64,000 bases of DNA from NCBI RefSeq assembly GCF_900090325.1, contig NZ_FMHW01000002.1, positions 6,821,001 to 6,885,000 of the forward strand, given 5' to 3'. The notes under the pieces were generated by a model, which saw only the letters and a list, made by a program, of their open reading frames with translations, searched no databases and was not told the origin of the DNA. Every line of letters begins with the position of its first letter. Position 1 is the first letter of the stretch. Source of the stretch: Micromonospora pallida (GTDB lineage Bacteria > Actinomycetota > Actinomycetes > Mycobacteriales > Micromonosporaceae). Position numbers and translations under genes: made by a program. This document shows positions 21,819 to 30,738 of the stretch, piece after piece.

Positions 21819-22261
21819 TGACGATCAAGGTCCACCACCTGCGCCCGGCGCCCGGTGCCAAGACCGCCAAGACCCGGGTGGGTCGTGGTGAGGGCTCCAA
21901 GGGCAAGACCGCCGGTCGCGGTACGAAGGGCTCCAAGGCCCGCAAGAACATCTCGCCGGCGTTCGAGGGTGGGCAGATGCCCATCCACATGCGCCTGCCG
22001 AAGATGAAGGGCTTCAAGAACAAGTTCAAGGTGGTCTTCCAGGTGGTCAACCTGGACCGGCTCGCCGAGCTGTTCCCCAACGGCGGTCAGATCGGCCCCG
22101 ACGAGCTGGTCGACGCCGGCGCGGTCCGCAAGGGCCAGCTGGTCAAGGTCCTCGGCAGCGGGGAGCTCAACGGGGTGGCGCTCCAGGTGTCGGCGCACGC
22201 GTTCAGCGCGTCGGCCAAGGAGAAGATCGCCGCCGCCGGTGGTTCCGCCACCGAGCTGTAA
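21818..22261 (+). CDS. rplO: 50S ribosomal protein L15
   Basis: L15 (147 residues) is a late assembly protein with a long basic N-terminal arm. [20 protein letters not shown] and [18 protein letters not shown] are diagnostic. It ends the ribosomal part of the spc operon and is followed by a long hairpin. Confidence 0.98.
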   Translation: MTIKVHHLRPAPGAKTAKTRVGRGEGSKGKTAGRGTKGSKARKNISPAFEGGQMPIHMRLPKMKGFKNKFKVVFQVVNLDRLAELFPNGGQIGPDELVDAGAVRKGQLVKVLGSGELNGVALQVSAHAFSASAKEKIAAAGGSATEL

Positions 22262-22271
22262 GGCACCCGGG

Positions 22272-22316
22272 ACCGTGGCGCTCGTTCAGTTGACGACAAC
22301 TGACGGGCGCCACGGT
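22272..22316 (+). terminator. Terminator after rplO
   Basis: A long imperfect hairpin spans 22272-22316. Ten perfect outer pairs (22272-22281 with 22307-22316) enclose a second helix of seven pairs, with a short internal mismatch. It lies 10 bases after the rplO stop and separates the ribosomal genes from secY. Confidence 0.75.
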
Positions 22317-22363
22317 CTACTCCGGGTCAGTGTTCCGAATCACATCGTTACCGGTATATGTTG

Positions 22364-22403
22364 CCGGGCAAGCCTGCCCGGACGGCGGTCGGACTGTTAG
22401 AGT
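22364..22403 (+). promoter_or_regulatory. secY leader: small hairpin and possible -10 box
   Basis: The 240-base gap before secY holds, after the rplO terminator, a seven-pair hairpin (22364-22370 with 22375-22381) and a -10-like TAGAGT at 22398-22403. The -35 region is weak. If real, it starts a separate secY-adk-map transcript with about a 90-base leader. Confidence 0.35.
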
Positions 22404-22501
22404 CCGTTCCCAGCTATGGATATCGGGCGCTCGCCCGACCGCCACCCCGCCTCGTCCCGCCAGGGTTCCACCGGCGGCCCGCCTCGCGCAGGAGGAAGAA
22501 G

Positions 22502-23830
22502 TTGCTGTCCGCCTTTCTCAGTGCGTTCCGTACGCCTGACCTGCGCAAGAAGCTGCTGTTCACAGTAGGCATCATCGCGGTCTACCGGCTCGGTGCGACG
22601 CTCCCCAGTCCCGGTGTCTCCTACGCGAACGTGCAGAAGTGCATCGACAGCATGGAGGGAGGCTCCAACGGGGTCTTCAACCTGCTGAACCTCTTCTCCG
22701 GCGGCGCGCTGCTGTCGCTCTCGGTCTTCGCGCTGGGCATCATGCCCTACATCACCGCGTCGATCATCCTGCAGCTGCTGACGGTGGTGATCCCCCGGCT
22801 GGAGCAGCTCCGCAAGGAGGGCCAGGCCGGCCAGGCGAAGATCACCCAGTACACCCGGTACCTGACCCTCGGCCTCGGCGTCCTCCAGGCGTCCGCCTTC
22901 GTCGCCCTGGCCCGCTCGGGCCAGCTCTTCAACAACCAGTGCGACCAGTGGCCGATCATCCCCCAGAGCACCGGTATCCCGGACTGGCTGACCCTGACCA
23001 TCCTGGTCATGACCATGACCGCCGGTACCGGCATGGTGATGTGGCTCGGTGAGCTGATCACCGACCGGGGCGTCGGCAACGGCATGTCCGTCCTGATCTT
23101 CACCTCGATCGCCGCCCGCCTCCCCAGCGAGGGCTGGCAGATCAAGCAGACCAAGGGCTGGGGCTGGTTCGGCCTCGTCGTCCTGCTGGTCCTGGTGGTC
23201 ATCACCGCGGTCGTCTTCATCGAGCAGGCGCAGCGCCGGATCCCGGTGCAGTACGCCAAGCGCATGATCGGCCGGCGGATGTACGGCGGTACCTCCACCT
23301 ACATTCCGCTGAAGGTCAACCAGGCGGGTGTCATCCCGGTCATCTTCGGCTCGTCGCTGCTCTACCTGCCGCAGCTGGCGCTCCAGTTCTTCGACCAGAA
23401 CAACCCGGGCAAGACCCAGGCGTGGATCCAGAACAACCTGGCCGACCCGACGAGCCCGATCTACATCACGGTCTACTTCCTGCTGATCATCTTCTTCACC
23501 TACTTCTACGTCTCGATCACGTTCAACCCGACCGAGGTCGCGGACAACATGAAGAAGTACGGCGGGTTCGTACCGGGCATCCGTCCCGGCAAGCCGACCG
23601 CGGAGTACCTCGACTTCATCCTCAGCCGGATCACCCTGCCGGGTGCGTTCTACCTCGCGATCATCTCGGTCCTGCCGAACTTCTTCTTCATCTGGCTGGA
23701 CAGCCAGGCGTACGTGAACTTCCCGTTCGGTGGCACCGCCGTGCTGATCATGGTTGGCGTGGGTCTGGAGACCGTGAAGCAGATCGAGAGCCAACTCATG
23801 CAGCGGAACTACGAAGGGTTCCTGCGGTAG
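22502..23830 (+). CDS. secY: Preprotein translocase channel SecY
   Basis: SecY (442 residues from TTG 22502) is the ten-span protein-conducting channel in the cytoplasmic membrane, working with SecE, SecG and SecA. The N-terminus LSAFLSAFRTPDLRKKLLFT, the plug-region loop and the C-terminal cytoplasmic MQRNYEGFLR are typical. The upstream frame is open further, but AGGAGG at 22490-22495 sits six bases before TTG 22502 and this gives the family length. adk starts directly at its stop. Confidence 0.95.
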   Translation: MLSAFLSAFRTPDLRKKLLFTVGIIAVYRLGATLPSPGVSYANVQKCIDSMEGGSNGVFNLLNLFSGGALLSLSVFALGIMPYITASIILQLLTVVIPRLEQLRKEGQAGQAKITQYTRYLTLGLGVLQASAFVALARSGQLFNNQCDQWPIIPQSTGIPDWLTLTILVMTMTAGTGMVMWLGELITDRGVGNGMSVLIFTSIAARLPSEGWQIKQTKGWGWFGLVVLLVLVVITAVVFIEQAQRRIPVQYAKRMIGRRMYGGTSTYIPLKVNQAGVIPVIFGSSLLYLPQLALQFFDQNNPGKTQAWIQNNLADPTSPIYITVYFLLIIFFTYFYVSITFNPTEVADNMKKYGGFVPGIRPGKPTAEYLDFILSRITLPGAFYLAIISVLPNFFFIWLDSQAYVNFPFGGTAVLIMVGVGLETVKQIESQLMQRNYEGFLR

Positions 23831-24484
23831 ATGCGACTCGTTCTGGTTGGCCCGCCGGGCGCGGGCAAGGGCACACAGGCGGAGTTCATCGCCGCCCACC
23901 TCTCGGTCCCGAAGATCTCGACCGGTGACATCTTCCGGGCGAACGTCTCGCAGGGCACCCCACTCGGGGTCCAGGCCAAGAGCTTCATGGACGCGGGCAA
24001 GCTGGTTCCGGACGAGGTGACCATCAACATGGTCCGGGACCGGCTCGCCGAGCCGGACGCCGCCGAGGGCTTCCTGCTCGACGGCTTCCCGCGGACGACG
24101 CCCCAGGCCGCCGCCCTGGACAAGCTCCTCGCCGACCTGGGTACCGCGCTGGACGTGGTGCTGGAACTGGTCGTCGACGACGACGAGGTGATCCGGCGGC
24201 TCTCCGGCCGGCGTACCTGCCGGGGCTGCGGCAAGATCTGGCACGTCGAGTTCGACGCGACGACCCGGGACGGCATCTGCGACCGCTGCGGCGCGGAGCT
24301 GTTCCAGCGGGACGACGACAAGCCCGAGACGATCGCGGCCCGGCTGCGGGAGTACGCCGAGAAGACCGCTCCACTGGTCGACTACTACGGCGCCCAGGGC
24401 AAGCTGGTCGGGATCGACGCGACCGGGCCGGTCGAGGACGTCACCGTACGGGCGATCGACGCCCTGCGTTCCTACGGCGGCTGA
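23831..24484 (+). CDS. adk: Adenylate kinase
   Basis: The 217-residue product interconverts ATP plus AMP with two ADP. The P-loop [10 protein letters not shown] is at residues 7-16, the AMP site includes STGDIFR and DGFPRT, and the LID carries a zinc-finger type CRGC ... CDRC pair. Four-cysteine lids are common in Gram-positive bacteria. ATG 23831 abuts the secY stop with no gap. Confidence 0.97.
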   Translation: MRLVLVGPPGAGKGTQAEFIAAHLSVPKISTGDIFRANVSQGTPLGVQAKSFMDAGKLVPDEVTINMVRDRLAEPDAAEGFLLDGFPRTTPQAAALDKLLADLGTALDVVLELVVDDDEVIRRLSGRRTCRGCGKIWHVEFDATTRDGICDRCGAELFQRDDDKPETIAARLREYAEKTAPLVDYYGAQGKLVGIDATGPVEDVTVRAIDALRSYGG

Positions 24485-24530
24485 CGTCCCGCGCTCCGGC
24501 GACGGCCGGGGCCCCGCGTTCCACGGCGGC

Positions 24531-24575
24531 TAGAGTGCGAGGAGGGTGGGCGCTTCTGTCGTGCCCACACTCCTC
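24531..24575 (+). promoter_or_regulatory. map leader: -10 box followed by hairpin
   Basis: TAGAGT at 24531-24536 matches the -10 pattern, with a poor -35. Immediately after it, 24539-24551 pairs with 24563-24575 in a 13-pair stem with one mismatch. The hairpin would lie at the very 5' end of a map transcript, or act as an adk terminator. Confidence 0.4.
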
Positions 24576-24597
24576 GTCGACGAAAGGTAACCGCGCC

Positions 24598-25449
24598 ATG
24601 CGCCGTCCCCAGCTGGACATCCAGCTGAAGACCCCCGAGCAGATCGAGAAGATGCGCGCCGCCGGCCTGGTGGTGGCCGCCGCCCTGCAGCGGATGCGCG
24701 AGGCGGTGGCCCCGGGGGTCAGCACCGCCGACCTCGACGCGATCGCCGAGTCGGTGATCCGGGGTGCGGGCGCGGTTCCCTCGTTCAAGGGCTACCACGG
24801 ATTCCCCGCCTCGATCTGCTCCTCGGTCAACGAGCAGATCGTGCACGCCATCCCCTCGCCCAACCAGGTCCTCGGGGAGGGCGACCTGATCTCGATCGAC
24901 TGCGGCGCGGTGCTGGACGGCTGGCACGGCGACGCGGCGATCACCGTCGGGGTCGGCGCGGTCGACCCGGCGCTGCTGCGCATGGCCGAGGTGGCCGAGG
25001 ACGCGATGTGGGCCGGGATCGCTGCGGCGGCCCGGGGCGCGGCGAGCGGCAAGGGCCGGCTCACCGACATCTCCCACGCGGTCGAGACGGCGGTCCGCAA
25101 GCGTGGCCGGTACGGCATCGTCGACGGGTACGGCGGGCACGGCATCGGCACGGAGATGCACCAGGACCCGCACGTGCTCAACCACGGCCGTCCGGGGCGC
25201 GGGCCCCGGCTGGTCCCGGGGATCGCGCTCGCCATCGAGCCCATGATCACGATGGGCTCGCCGCGGACGGCGGAACTCGCCGACGGCTGGACGGTGGTGA
25301 CCCGGGACGGGTCGGTCGCCGCGCACGTCGAGCACTCCATGGCGCTGCTGGAGGACGGCGTCTGGGTGCTCACCGCGCCCGACGGTGGCCGGGCCCGGCT
25401 GGGCGACCTGGTGACCTCCCGCCAGCCCGCCGACACGCCCGTGATCTGA
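24598..25449 (+). CDS. map: Methionine aminopeptidase type I
   Basis: This 283-residue metalloprotease removes the initiator methionine from new proteins. The expected metal ligands are visible: two Asp in [16 protein letters not shown], His in GGHGIG, Glu in AIEPM and Glu in HVEHS. The substrate loop has [18 protein letters not shown]. Start ATG 24598 follows GAAAGGTAA. It closes the secY-adk-map group. Confidence 0.97.
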   Translation: MRRPQLDIQLKTPEQIEKMRAAGLVVAAALQRMREAVAPGVSTADLDAIAESVIRGAGAVPSFKGYHGFPASICSSVNEQIVHAIPSPNQVLGEGDLISIDCGAVLDGWHGDAAITVGVGAVDPALLRMAEVAEDAMWAGIAAAARGAASGKGRLTDISHAVETAVRKRGRYGIVDGYGGHGIGTEMHQDPHVLNHGRPGRGPRLVPGIALAIEPMITMGSPRTAELADGWTVVTRDGSVAAHVEHSMALLEDGVWVLTAPDGGRARLGDLVTSRQPADTPVI

Positions 25450-25453
25450 TCCC

Positions 25454-25650
25454 CGCCGGACCCACCGGACCGGGTTTCCACGGGGTCTGCCGGACCGGAC
25501 TCTCCCTGCCGGATCCGCCGGAACCGCGCTCTTTCCTACCGGAACCGCCGGCCCGGAGCCACCCTGCCGGATCCCGCAGAACCGGACATCTTCCTACCGG
25601 GCCCACCGGACCGGGGTCGCCCCGCCGGGTCCCCAAGACCGGAGTCATCC
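25454..25650. repeat. Seven degenerate 28-30 bp tandem units
   Basis: Seven imperfect units, each beginning TGCCGGA, TACCGGA or CGCCGGG and ending in a pyrimidine run such as TTTCC or CACCC, fill this stretch. Lengths alternate 30, 28, 30, 28 over units three to six, which suggests an older 58-bp doublet. One unit is shortened to 19 bp. The units diverge too much for recent slippage. No function is evident. Confidence 0.7.
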
Positions 25651-25741
25651 GTCCGGGCGGTCGGCCCGGGTCGAGGACCCGACGCTGGCAGCGCCCGGTC
25701 CGGGTTCTTCGTCCCGATTTCAGGTGACCGGGGTGGCCGGT

Positions 25742-25771
25742 TTGGCGTGCGCCGGTAGGCGAGCGTACACT
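25742..25771 (+). promoter_or_regulatory. Predicted promoter of the infA/alpha operon
   Basis: TTGGCG at 25742-25747 and TACACT at 25766-25771 are 18 bases apart, a good main sigma promoter. It would give an mRNA with a leader of about 150 bases ahead of infA. Confidence 0.6.
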
Positions 25772-25926
25772 TTCAGATCGGCGCACAGCGTCCACTCCGG
25801 CATGCCCACCCTGCGCTTCGGTGGGAGTCGGAGCCGCGGCTGGCTCGAGCCTTCTGATGACCATCAGGGGTTCGTGTAAGGCGTTGTGAGCCGTCCGGAG
25901 GAACCGACGTCAGGACAGCGGAGGAC

Positions 25927-26148
25927 ATGCCGAAAAAAGACGGAGCCATCGAGATCGAGGGTCGAGTCATCGAGCCCCTGCCGAACGCCATGTTCCGGGT
26001 GGAGCTCGCGAACGGCCACAAGGTGCTGGCTCACATCAGCGGCAAGATGCGGCAGCACTACATCCGCATCCTGCCGGAGGACCGGGTCGTCGTCGAACTC
26101 TCGCCGTACGATCTGACCCGCGGGCGCATCGTCTACCGCTACAAGTAA
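25927..26148 (+). CDS. infA: Translation initiation factor IF-1
   Basis: IF-1 (73 residues) is a single OB-fold that occupies the A-site during initiation. [20 protein letters not shown] and the C-terminal [11 protein letters not shown] match the family fully. ATG 25927 follows GCGGAGGAC. It heads the alpha operon. Confidence 0.98.
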   Translation: MPKKDGAIEIEGRVIEPLPNAMFRVELANGHKVLAHISGKMRQHYIRILPEDRVVVELSPYDLTRGRIVYRYK

Positions 26149-26245
26149 CCACGCCTGACGGCGGCCGGGTAGTCCCCGTGTCCGTCTTCGACGTCCGGTG
26201 TCGCGCTTCGTCGCGTCTCCGGGCCAGATGGGAAGTAAGGCAACC

Positions 26246-26359
26246 GTGAAGGTCAAGCCGAGCGTCAAGAGGATCTGCAACAAGTGCCGGGTCATCCGTC
26301 GGCACGGCCGGGTCATGATCATCTGCTCCGACCCGCGCCACAAGCAGCGCCAGGGCTGA
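26246..26359 (+). CDS. rpmJ: 50S ribosomal protein L36, zinc type
   Basis: This tiny gene encodes 37 residues from GTG 26246: [20 protein letters not shown] and onward, ending DPRHKQRQG. Two Cys in CNKC, a later Cys (IICSD) and a His provide the zinc site of the C-plus form. GGAAGTAAGG lies just ahead. A ten-base direct repeat (26350-26359 and 26361-26370 region, CCAGGGCTGA) duplicates the end of the gene including its stop. Confidence 0.96.
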   Translation: MKVKPSVKRICNKCRVIRRHGRVMIICSDPRHKQRQG

Positions 26360-26368
26360 ACCAGGGCT

Positions 26369-26391
26369 GACCGACCGTCCGACGGTCGGTC
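26369..26391 (+). terminator. Hairpin between rpmJ and rpsM
   Basis: Bases 26369-26378 pair perfectly with 26382-26391 (ten pairs, three-base loop) just after the rpmJ stop. The following 230 bases to rpsM hold no gene. This is probably a partial terminator or processing site. Confidence 0.5.
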
Positions 26392-26622
26392 GATCCGGTC
26401 CGGGCCGCGGATCCTGACACCACATCATCAGCTTGTCCCAGCCGCGAGCGGTACGCACCGCGTACTCCCACGTGGCTGACCCCCGGTCGGAGGCCGGGGC
26501 CCGTTCGGGCAACGACCACCCCGGTCGCGACGCGTCACGACGCGTCCGGTCGGCGGAGCGGTCGGAACGGGGTGGGGCGGGCTCAGACCTCCGCCAGAAC
26601 ACCACAAGGAGTACGCCCGCAG

Positions 26623-27003
26623 ATGGCACGTCTAGTCGGCGTCGACCTCCCCCGCGAAAAGCGGATGGAGATCGCGCTCACCTACATCTTCGGCGTGGGC
26701 CGCACCCGCGCCCTGGAGACGCTCGCCGCCACCGGCATCTCGCCGGACAAGCGCGCTCGGGACCTCACGGACGAGGAGCTGGTCCAGCTCCGCGACCACA
26801 TCGAGGGGAACTACAAGGTAGAAGGTGACCTGCGCCGCGAGGTCGCCGCTGACATCCGCCGCAAGGTCGAGATCGGCTGCTACGAGGGCATCCGGCACCG
26901 CCGGGGTCTGCCCGTCCGGGGGCAGCGGACCAGGACCAACGCGCGGACCCGGAAGGGCCCGAAGCGGACCGTCGCCGGCAAGAAGAAGCCCGGCAAGAAG
27001 TAA
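26623..27003 (+). CDS. rpsM: 30S ribosomal protein S13
   Basis: S13 (126 residues) bridges the subunits and touches P-site t[23 protein letters not shown] and the C-terminal [19 protein letters not shown] are diagnostic, with the usual basic tail. The upstream frame is open but unrelated. ATG 26623 is preceded by AAGGAG. Confidence 0.98.
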   Translation: MARLVGVDLPREKRMEIALTYIFGVGRTRALETLAATGISPDKRARDLTDEELVQLRDHIEGNYKVEGDLRREVAADIRRKVEIGCYEGIRHRRGLPVRGQRTRTNARTRKGPKRTVAGKKKPGKK

Positions 27004-27021
27004 CTAGGAGCGCACAGACTT

Positions 27022-27429
27022 ATGCCACCGAAGGCTCGTGCCGGAGCCGCCGTCAAGAAGGTCCGGCGCAAGGAACGCAAGAACGTCGCCCACGGGCAGG
27101 CGCACATCAAGAGCACCTTCAACAACACGATCGTGTCCATCACGGACCCGACCGGTGCGGTCATCTCCTGGGCTTCCGCCGGTCAGGTCGGCTTCAAGGG
27201 CTCGCGCAAGTCGACCCCGTTCGCCGCGCAGCTGGCCGCCGAGGCCGCCGCGCGCCGGGCGATGGAGCACGGCATGCGCAAGGTCGACGTCTTCGTGAAG
27301 GGCCCCGGCTCCGGCCGGGAGACCGCGATCCGTTCGCTGCAGGCCGTCGGGCTGGAGGTCGGCCAGATCGCCGACGTCACCCCGCAGCCGCACAACGGAT
27401 GCCGTCCGCCGAAGCGTCGCCGGGTCTGA
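27022..27429 (+). CDS. rpsK: 30S ribosomal protein S11
   Basis: S11 (135 residues) forms the platform of the 30[21 protein letters not shown] and the C-terminal [18 protein letters not shown] are clear. It lies between rpsM and rpsD in the alpha operon. Confidence 0.98.
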   Translation: MPPKARAGAAVKKVRRKERKNVAHGQAHIKSTFNNTIVSITDPTGAVISWASAGQVGFKGSRKSTPFAAQLAAEAAARRAMEHGMRKVDVFVKGPGSGRETAIRSLQAVGLEVGQIADVTPQPHNGCRPPKRRRV

Positions 27430-27442
27430 GAGGTAGAGAGAG

Positions 27443-28069
27443 ATGGCTCGTTACACCGGTGCTGACTGCCGCCGTTGCCGGCGGGAGAAGATGAAGCTGT
27501 TCCTCAAGGGCAGCAAGTGCGATGGCCCGAAGTGCCCGTTCGAGTCGCGGCCGTTCCCGCCCGGACAGCACGGCCGGGGCCGCACCAAGGAGACGGAGTA
27601 CCTGCTCCAGCTCCGCGAGAAGCAGAAGGCCCGCCGCGTGTACGGCGTGCTGGAGAAGCAGTTCCGCGGGTACTACGAGGAGGCCGTGGCCAAGCAGGCC
27701 AAGACCGGTGAGGTCCTCCTGCAGATCCTCGAGTCGCGGCTGGACAACGTGGTCTACCGGGCTGGCTACGCCAAGTCCCGGGACATGGCCCGTCAGCTGG
27801 TCAAGCACGGCCACTTCACGGTGAACGGCAAGAAGGTCGACATCCCGTCGTTCCGCGTGAAGGAGCACGACATCATCGAGGTCCGGGGCAAGAGCAAGGA
27901 GCTCACCCCGTTCATCGTGGCGCAGGCCGAGGCCGGCTCGAAGACGGTGCCGGCCTGGCTGGAGGCCATCCCCAGCCAGATGAAGGTTCTGGTGCACTCG
28001 CTCCCGGCCCGGCAGGTCATCGACACGCAGGTCCAGGAGCAGCTGATCGTCGAGCTCTACTCGAAGTAG
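27443..28069 (+). CDS. rpsD: 30S ribosomal protein S4, zinc type
   Basis: S4 (208 residues) nucleates 30S assembly and acts in mRNA unwinding. The N-terminus has four Cys (CRRC then C ... C near residues 9-31) that form a zinc site, so this is the C-plus form. The S4 RNA-binding domain with [20 protein letters not shown] follows. A hairpin lies between it and rpoA. Confidence 0.98.
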   Translation: MARYTGADCRRCRREKMKLFLKGSKCDGPKCPFESRPFPPGQHGRGRTKETEYLLQLREKQKARRVYGVLEKQFRGYYEEAVAKQAKTGEVLLQILESRLDNVVYRAGYAKSRDMARQLVKHGHFTVNGKKVDIPSFRVKEHDIIEVRGKSKELTPFIVAQAEAGSKTVPAWLEAIPSQMKVLVHSLPARQVIDTQVQEQLIVELYSK

Positions 28070-28083
28070 TCGGAGCTCGTTGC

Positions 28084-28114
28084 GGTGGTCCGTCCCGTTC
28101 CGGGGCGGACCACC
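28084..28114 (+). promoter_or_regulatory. Hairpin between rpsD and rpoA
   Basis: Bases 28084-28096 pair with 28102-28114 (13 pairs, one G-T wobble, five-base loop). It lies 15 bases after rpsD and 56 bases before rpoA. It may be an attenuator that tunes rpoA relative to ribosomal proteins. Confidence 0.5.
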
Positions 28115-28169
28115 GGAACAGTTTGTCGTGGGCGTCATATGGCGGGCGCCCCGGAAGAGAAGAGAAGAC

Positions 28170-29192
28170 ATGCTCATCAGCCAGCGACCGACCCTCTCCG
28201 AAGAGTCGATCAACGAGACCCGGTCCCGGTTCACCATCGAGCCGCTGGAGCCGGGCTTCGGCTACACCCTGGGCAACTCGCTGCGGCGTACGCTGCTGTC
28301 GTCCATCCCGGGTGCGGCGGTCACCTCGATCAAGATCGACGGCGTGCTGCACGAGTTCACCACGATCCCCGGCGTCAAGGAGGACGTGGTCGAGCTCGTC
28401 ATGAACATCAAGGAGCTCTGCGTCAGCTCCGAGCACGACGAGCCGGTCAGCATGTACCTGCGCAAGCAGGGGCCGGGCGACGTGACCGCGGGCGACATCC
28501 AGCCCCCGGCCGGCGTCTCGGTGCACAACCCGGACCTGAAGCTCGCCACCCTCAACGGCAAGGGCCGGCTCGACATGGAGCTGACCGTCGAGCGGGGTCG
28601 TGGCTACGTCACCGCCGCGCAGAACAAGCAGGCCGGCGCGGAGATCGGCCGGATCCCGGTCGACTCGATCTACTCGCCGGTCCTCAAGGTCACCTACCGC
28701 GTCGAGGCGACCCGGGTCGAGCAGCGGACCGACTTCGACCGGCTGATCATCGACGTCGAGACCAAGCCGTCGATGGGCCCGCGTACCGCGCTGGCCTCCG
28801 CCGGTTCGACGCTGGTGGAGCTCTTCGGGCTGGCCCGTGAGCTGGACGAGACCGCCGAGGGCATCGACATCGGGCCGTCCCCGCAGGACGCGCAGCTGGC
28901 GGCGGACCTGGCCCTGCCGATCGAGGAGCTGGACCTCACCGTCCGCTCCTACAACTGCCTCAAGCGTGAGGGCATCAACACCGTTGGTGAGCTCATCGGG
29001 CGCACCGAGGCCGACCTCCTCGACATCCGCAATTTCGGTCAGAAGTCGATCGACGAGGTCAAGATGAAGCTCGCCGGGATGGGGCTGGGCCTGAAGGACT
29101 CCGCGCCCAACTTCGACCCGGCACACGTCGTGGACACCTTCGGCGAGGCTGACTACGACACCGACGACTACCGCGAGACCGAGCAGCTGTAA
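28170..29192 (+). CDS. rpoA: RNA polymerase alpha subunit
   Basis: Alpha (340 residues) dimerises to start polymerase assembly. The N-terminal domain has [20 protein letters not shown]; the C-terminal domain, which binds UP elements and activators, has [20 protein letters not shown]. An acidic tail ends the protein. ATG 28170, after AGAAGAGAAGA, gives the standard length, although the frame is open 90 bases further upstream. Confidence 0.98.
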   Translation: MLISQRPTLSEESINETRSRFTIEPLEPGFGYTLGNSLRRTLLSSIPGAAVTSIKIDGVLHEFTTIPGVKEDVVELVMNIKELCVSSEHDEPVSMYLRKQGPGDVTAGDIQPPAGVSVHNPDLKLATLNGKGRLDMELTVERGRGYVTAAQNKQAGAEIGRIPVDSIYSPVLKVTYRVEATRVEQRTDFDRLIIDVETKPSMGPRTALASAGSTLVELFGLARELDETAEGIDIGPSPQDAQLAADLALPIEELDLTVRSYNCLKREGINTVGELIGRTEADLLDIRNFGQKSIDEVKMKLAGMGLGLKDSAPNFDPAHVVDTFGEADYDTDDYRETEQL

Positions 29193-29226
29193 CCGCGGCT
29201 GAGCATCTAAACGAGGAGCACCAACC

Positions 29227-29784
29227 ATGCCCACGCCCACCAAGGGCCCCCGCCTCGGCGGCAGCCCCGCGCACGAGCGGCTGATGCTGGCCAACCTGGC
29301 CACCGCGCTGTTCCAGCACGGCAAGATCCAGACCACCGAGACGAAGGCCCGGCGGCTGCGTCCGCTGGCCGAGCAGCTCATCACCAAGGCCAAGCGCGGT
29401 GACCTGGCCTCGCGGCGGCGGGTGCTGGGCGTCGTCAAGGACAAGGACGTGGTCTACGCCCTGTTCGACCAGATCGCGCCCCGGTACGCCAACCGCAACG
29501 GTGGCTACACCCGGATCGTGAAGACCGGTCCGCGCAAGGGTGACGCCGCGCCGATGGCGATCATCGAGCTGGTCGAGGAGCTTCAGGTCGCCGAGGCCAA
29601 GGCGAACCGGAAGACCGCCGCCCGCAAGGCCGCGCAGCAGGACAAGGTCGAGGCGCTCGCCCCGGCCGAGGAGGCGCCGCAGGCCAAGGGCGACCAGGAC
29701 GCCGAGGCGCCGGTGTCGGCGTCCGGTGACACCGCCGCCGCCCGCGAGGACAGCGACGAGGCCGGCGAGAACGACAAGGCCTGA
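29227..29784 (+). CDS. rplQ: 50S ribosomal protein L17 with acidic tail
   Basis: L17 (185 residues) lies at the tunnel exit. The core [20 protein letters not shown] and the [20 protein letters not shown] segment end near residue 120. The last ~60 residues are Ala/Glu/Asp-rich and probably disordered, as in related actinobacteria. ATG 29227 follows GAGGAGCACC. A terminator follows. Confidence 0.97.
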   Translation: MPTPTKGPRLGGSPAHERLMLANLATALFQHGKIQTTETKARRLRPLAEQLITKAKRGDLASRRRVLGVVKDKDVVYALFDQIAPRYANRNGGYTRIVKTGPRKGDAAPMAIIELVEELQVAEAKANRKTAARKAAQQDKVEALAPAEEAPQAKGDQDAEAPVSASGDTAAAREDSDEAGENDKA

Positions 29785-29800
29785 GCAGTTTGCCCCACCA

Positions 29801-29834
29801 TCGGGCCCGGCACCCTTCGGGGTGTCGGGCCCGA
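29801..29834 (+). terminator. Terminator after rplQ with TTCG loop
   Basis: Fifteen pairs (29801-29815 with 29820-29834, one wobble) close a TTCG tetraloop, an especially stable RNA fold. It ends 20 bases before the truA start, so truA may be expressed by read-through or from its own weak promoter. Confidence 0.8.
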
Positions 29835-29854
29835 CGCATGACACGGAGGTACGA

Positions 29855-30685
29855 GTGGAGGAGCGGATCCGGCTCCGGCTGGACGTTGCGTACGACGGCG
29901 GCGGTTTCTCCGGATGGGCCGCCCAGCCGGAGCGGCGGACGGTGGCCGGGGTGCTCACCGCGACCCTGGATCTGGTCCTCGGGGCGGGCACCGCGACCGG
30001 GCTGACCGTGGCCGGCCGGACCGACGCCGGGGTGCACGCCTCCGGGCAGGTGTGTCACCTCGACCTGCCCGCCGAGGTGTGGCAGACGCACCAGGGCGCG
30101 TTGCTGCGCCGGCTGGCCCGACTGCTCCCGGCGGACGTGCGGGTCCGGGCGATGACCGAGGTGCCGGCCGACTTCGACGCCCGCTTCTCGGCGACCTTCC
30201 GCCGCTACGAGTACCGGGTGACGGACGCCCGGTGGGGCGCGGAGCCGCTGCGCCGGCACGAGGTGCTCGCCTGGCCGCGGCCGCTGGACCTGACCGCGCT
30301 GAACGCGGCGGCGGCCGGACTGGTGGGGGAGCACGACTTCGCCGCGTACTGCAAACGCAAGGACAACGCCACCACGCTGCGCGAGGTGACCCGGCTGGAC
30401 TGGCGACGGGACCCGGACGGGCTGCTGGTCGCCACCGTCCAGGCGGACGCGTTCTGCCAGGCGATGGTGCGCAGCCTGGTCGGGGCGATGCTGGTCGCCG
30501 GGGACGGCCGGCGACCGGTCGACTGGCCGGCGGGCCTGCTCACCCGACGGGAACGGTCGAACGAGGTGACCGTGGCCCCCGCCCACGGACTGACCCTGGT
30601 CGCGGTCGGCTACCCGGACGACCCGACCGAGTACGCCCGCCGTGCCGACCTCACCCGTCGCCTGCGGGTGCCGACCGCCTCCTGA
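29855..30685 (+). CDS. truA: tRNA pseudouridine synthase A
   Basis: TruA (276 residues) makes pseudouridine at positions 38-40 of tRNA anticodon arms. The catalytic Asp is in GRTDAGVHASGQVCH near residue 56. The fold continues with RRYEYRV and DFAAYCKRKDN, and ends with FCQAMVRSLVGAML. GTG 29855 has GGAGG six bases ahead. The longer open frame upstream belongs to another frame of rplQ. It ends the alpha block and converges on the next gene. Confidence 0.95.
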   Translation: MEERIRLRLDVAYDGGGFSGWAAQPERRTVAGVLTATLDLVLGAGTATGLTVAGRTDAGVHASGQVCHLDLPAEVWQTHQGALLRRLARLLPADVRVRAMTEVPADFDARFSATFRRYEYRVTDARWGAEPLRRHEVLAWPRPLDLTALNAAAAGLVGEHDFAAYCKRKDNATTLREVTRLDWRRDPDGLLVATVQADAFCQAMVRSLVGAMLVAGDGRRPVDWPAGLLTRRERSNEVTVAPAHGLTLVAVGYPDDPTEYARRADLTRRLRVPTAS

Positions 30686-30738
30686 CCGAGGCCGGCTGGC
30701 CGGTCTGCCCGGTGCCGGTCCGGCTGACCGGTACCGGC

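Larger units (their letters stand above)
25450..25926. other. map/infA intergenic region
   Basis: These 477 bases hold no recognisable gene. The first 200 are a degenerate tandem repeat. The rest contains a predicted promoter (25742-25771) and a ~150-base leader to infA. An open frame here reads as Pro/Gly-rich low complexity and is a by-product of the repeat. Confidence 0.6.

Noticed and set aside
22358..22501. N-terminal extension of SecY
   Set aside because: The open frame upstream is Pro/Arg-rich and unlike SecY. AGGAGG fits TTG 22502 and the resulting length is normal.
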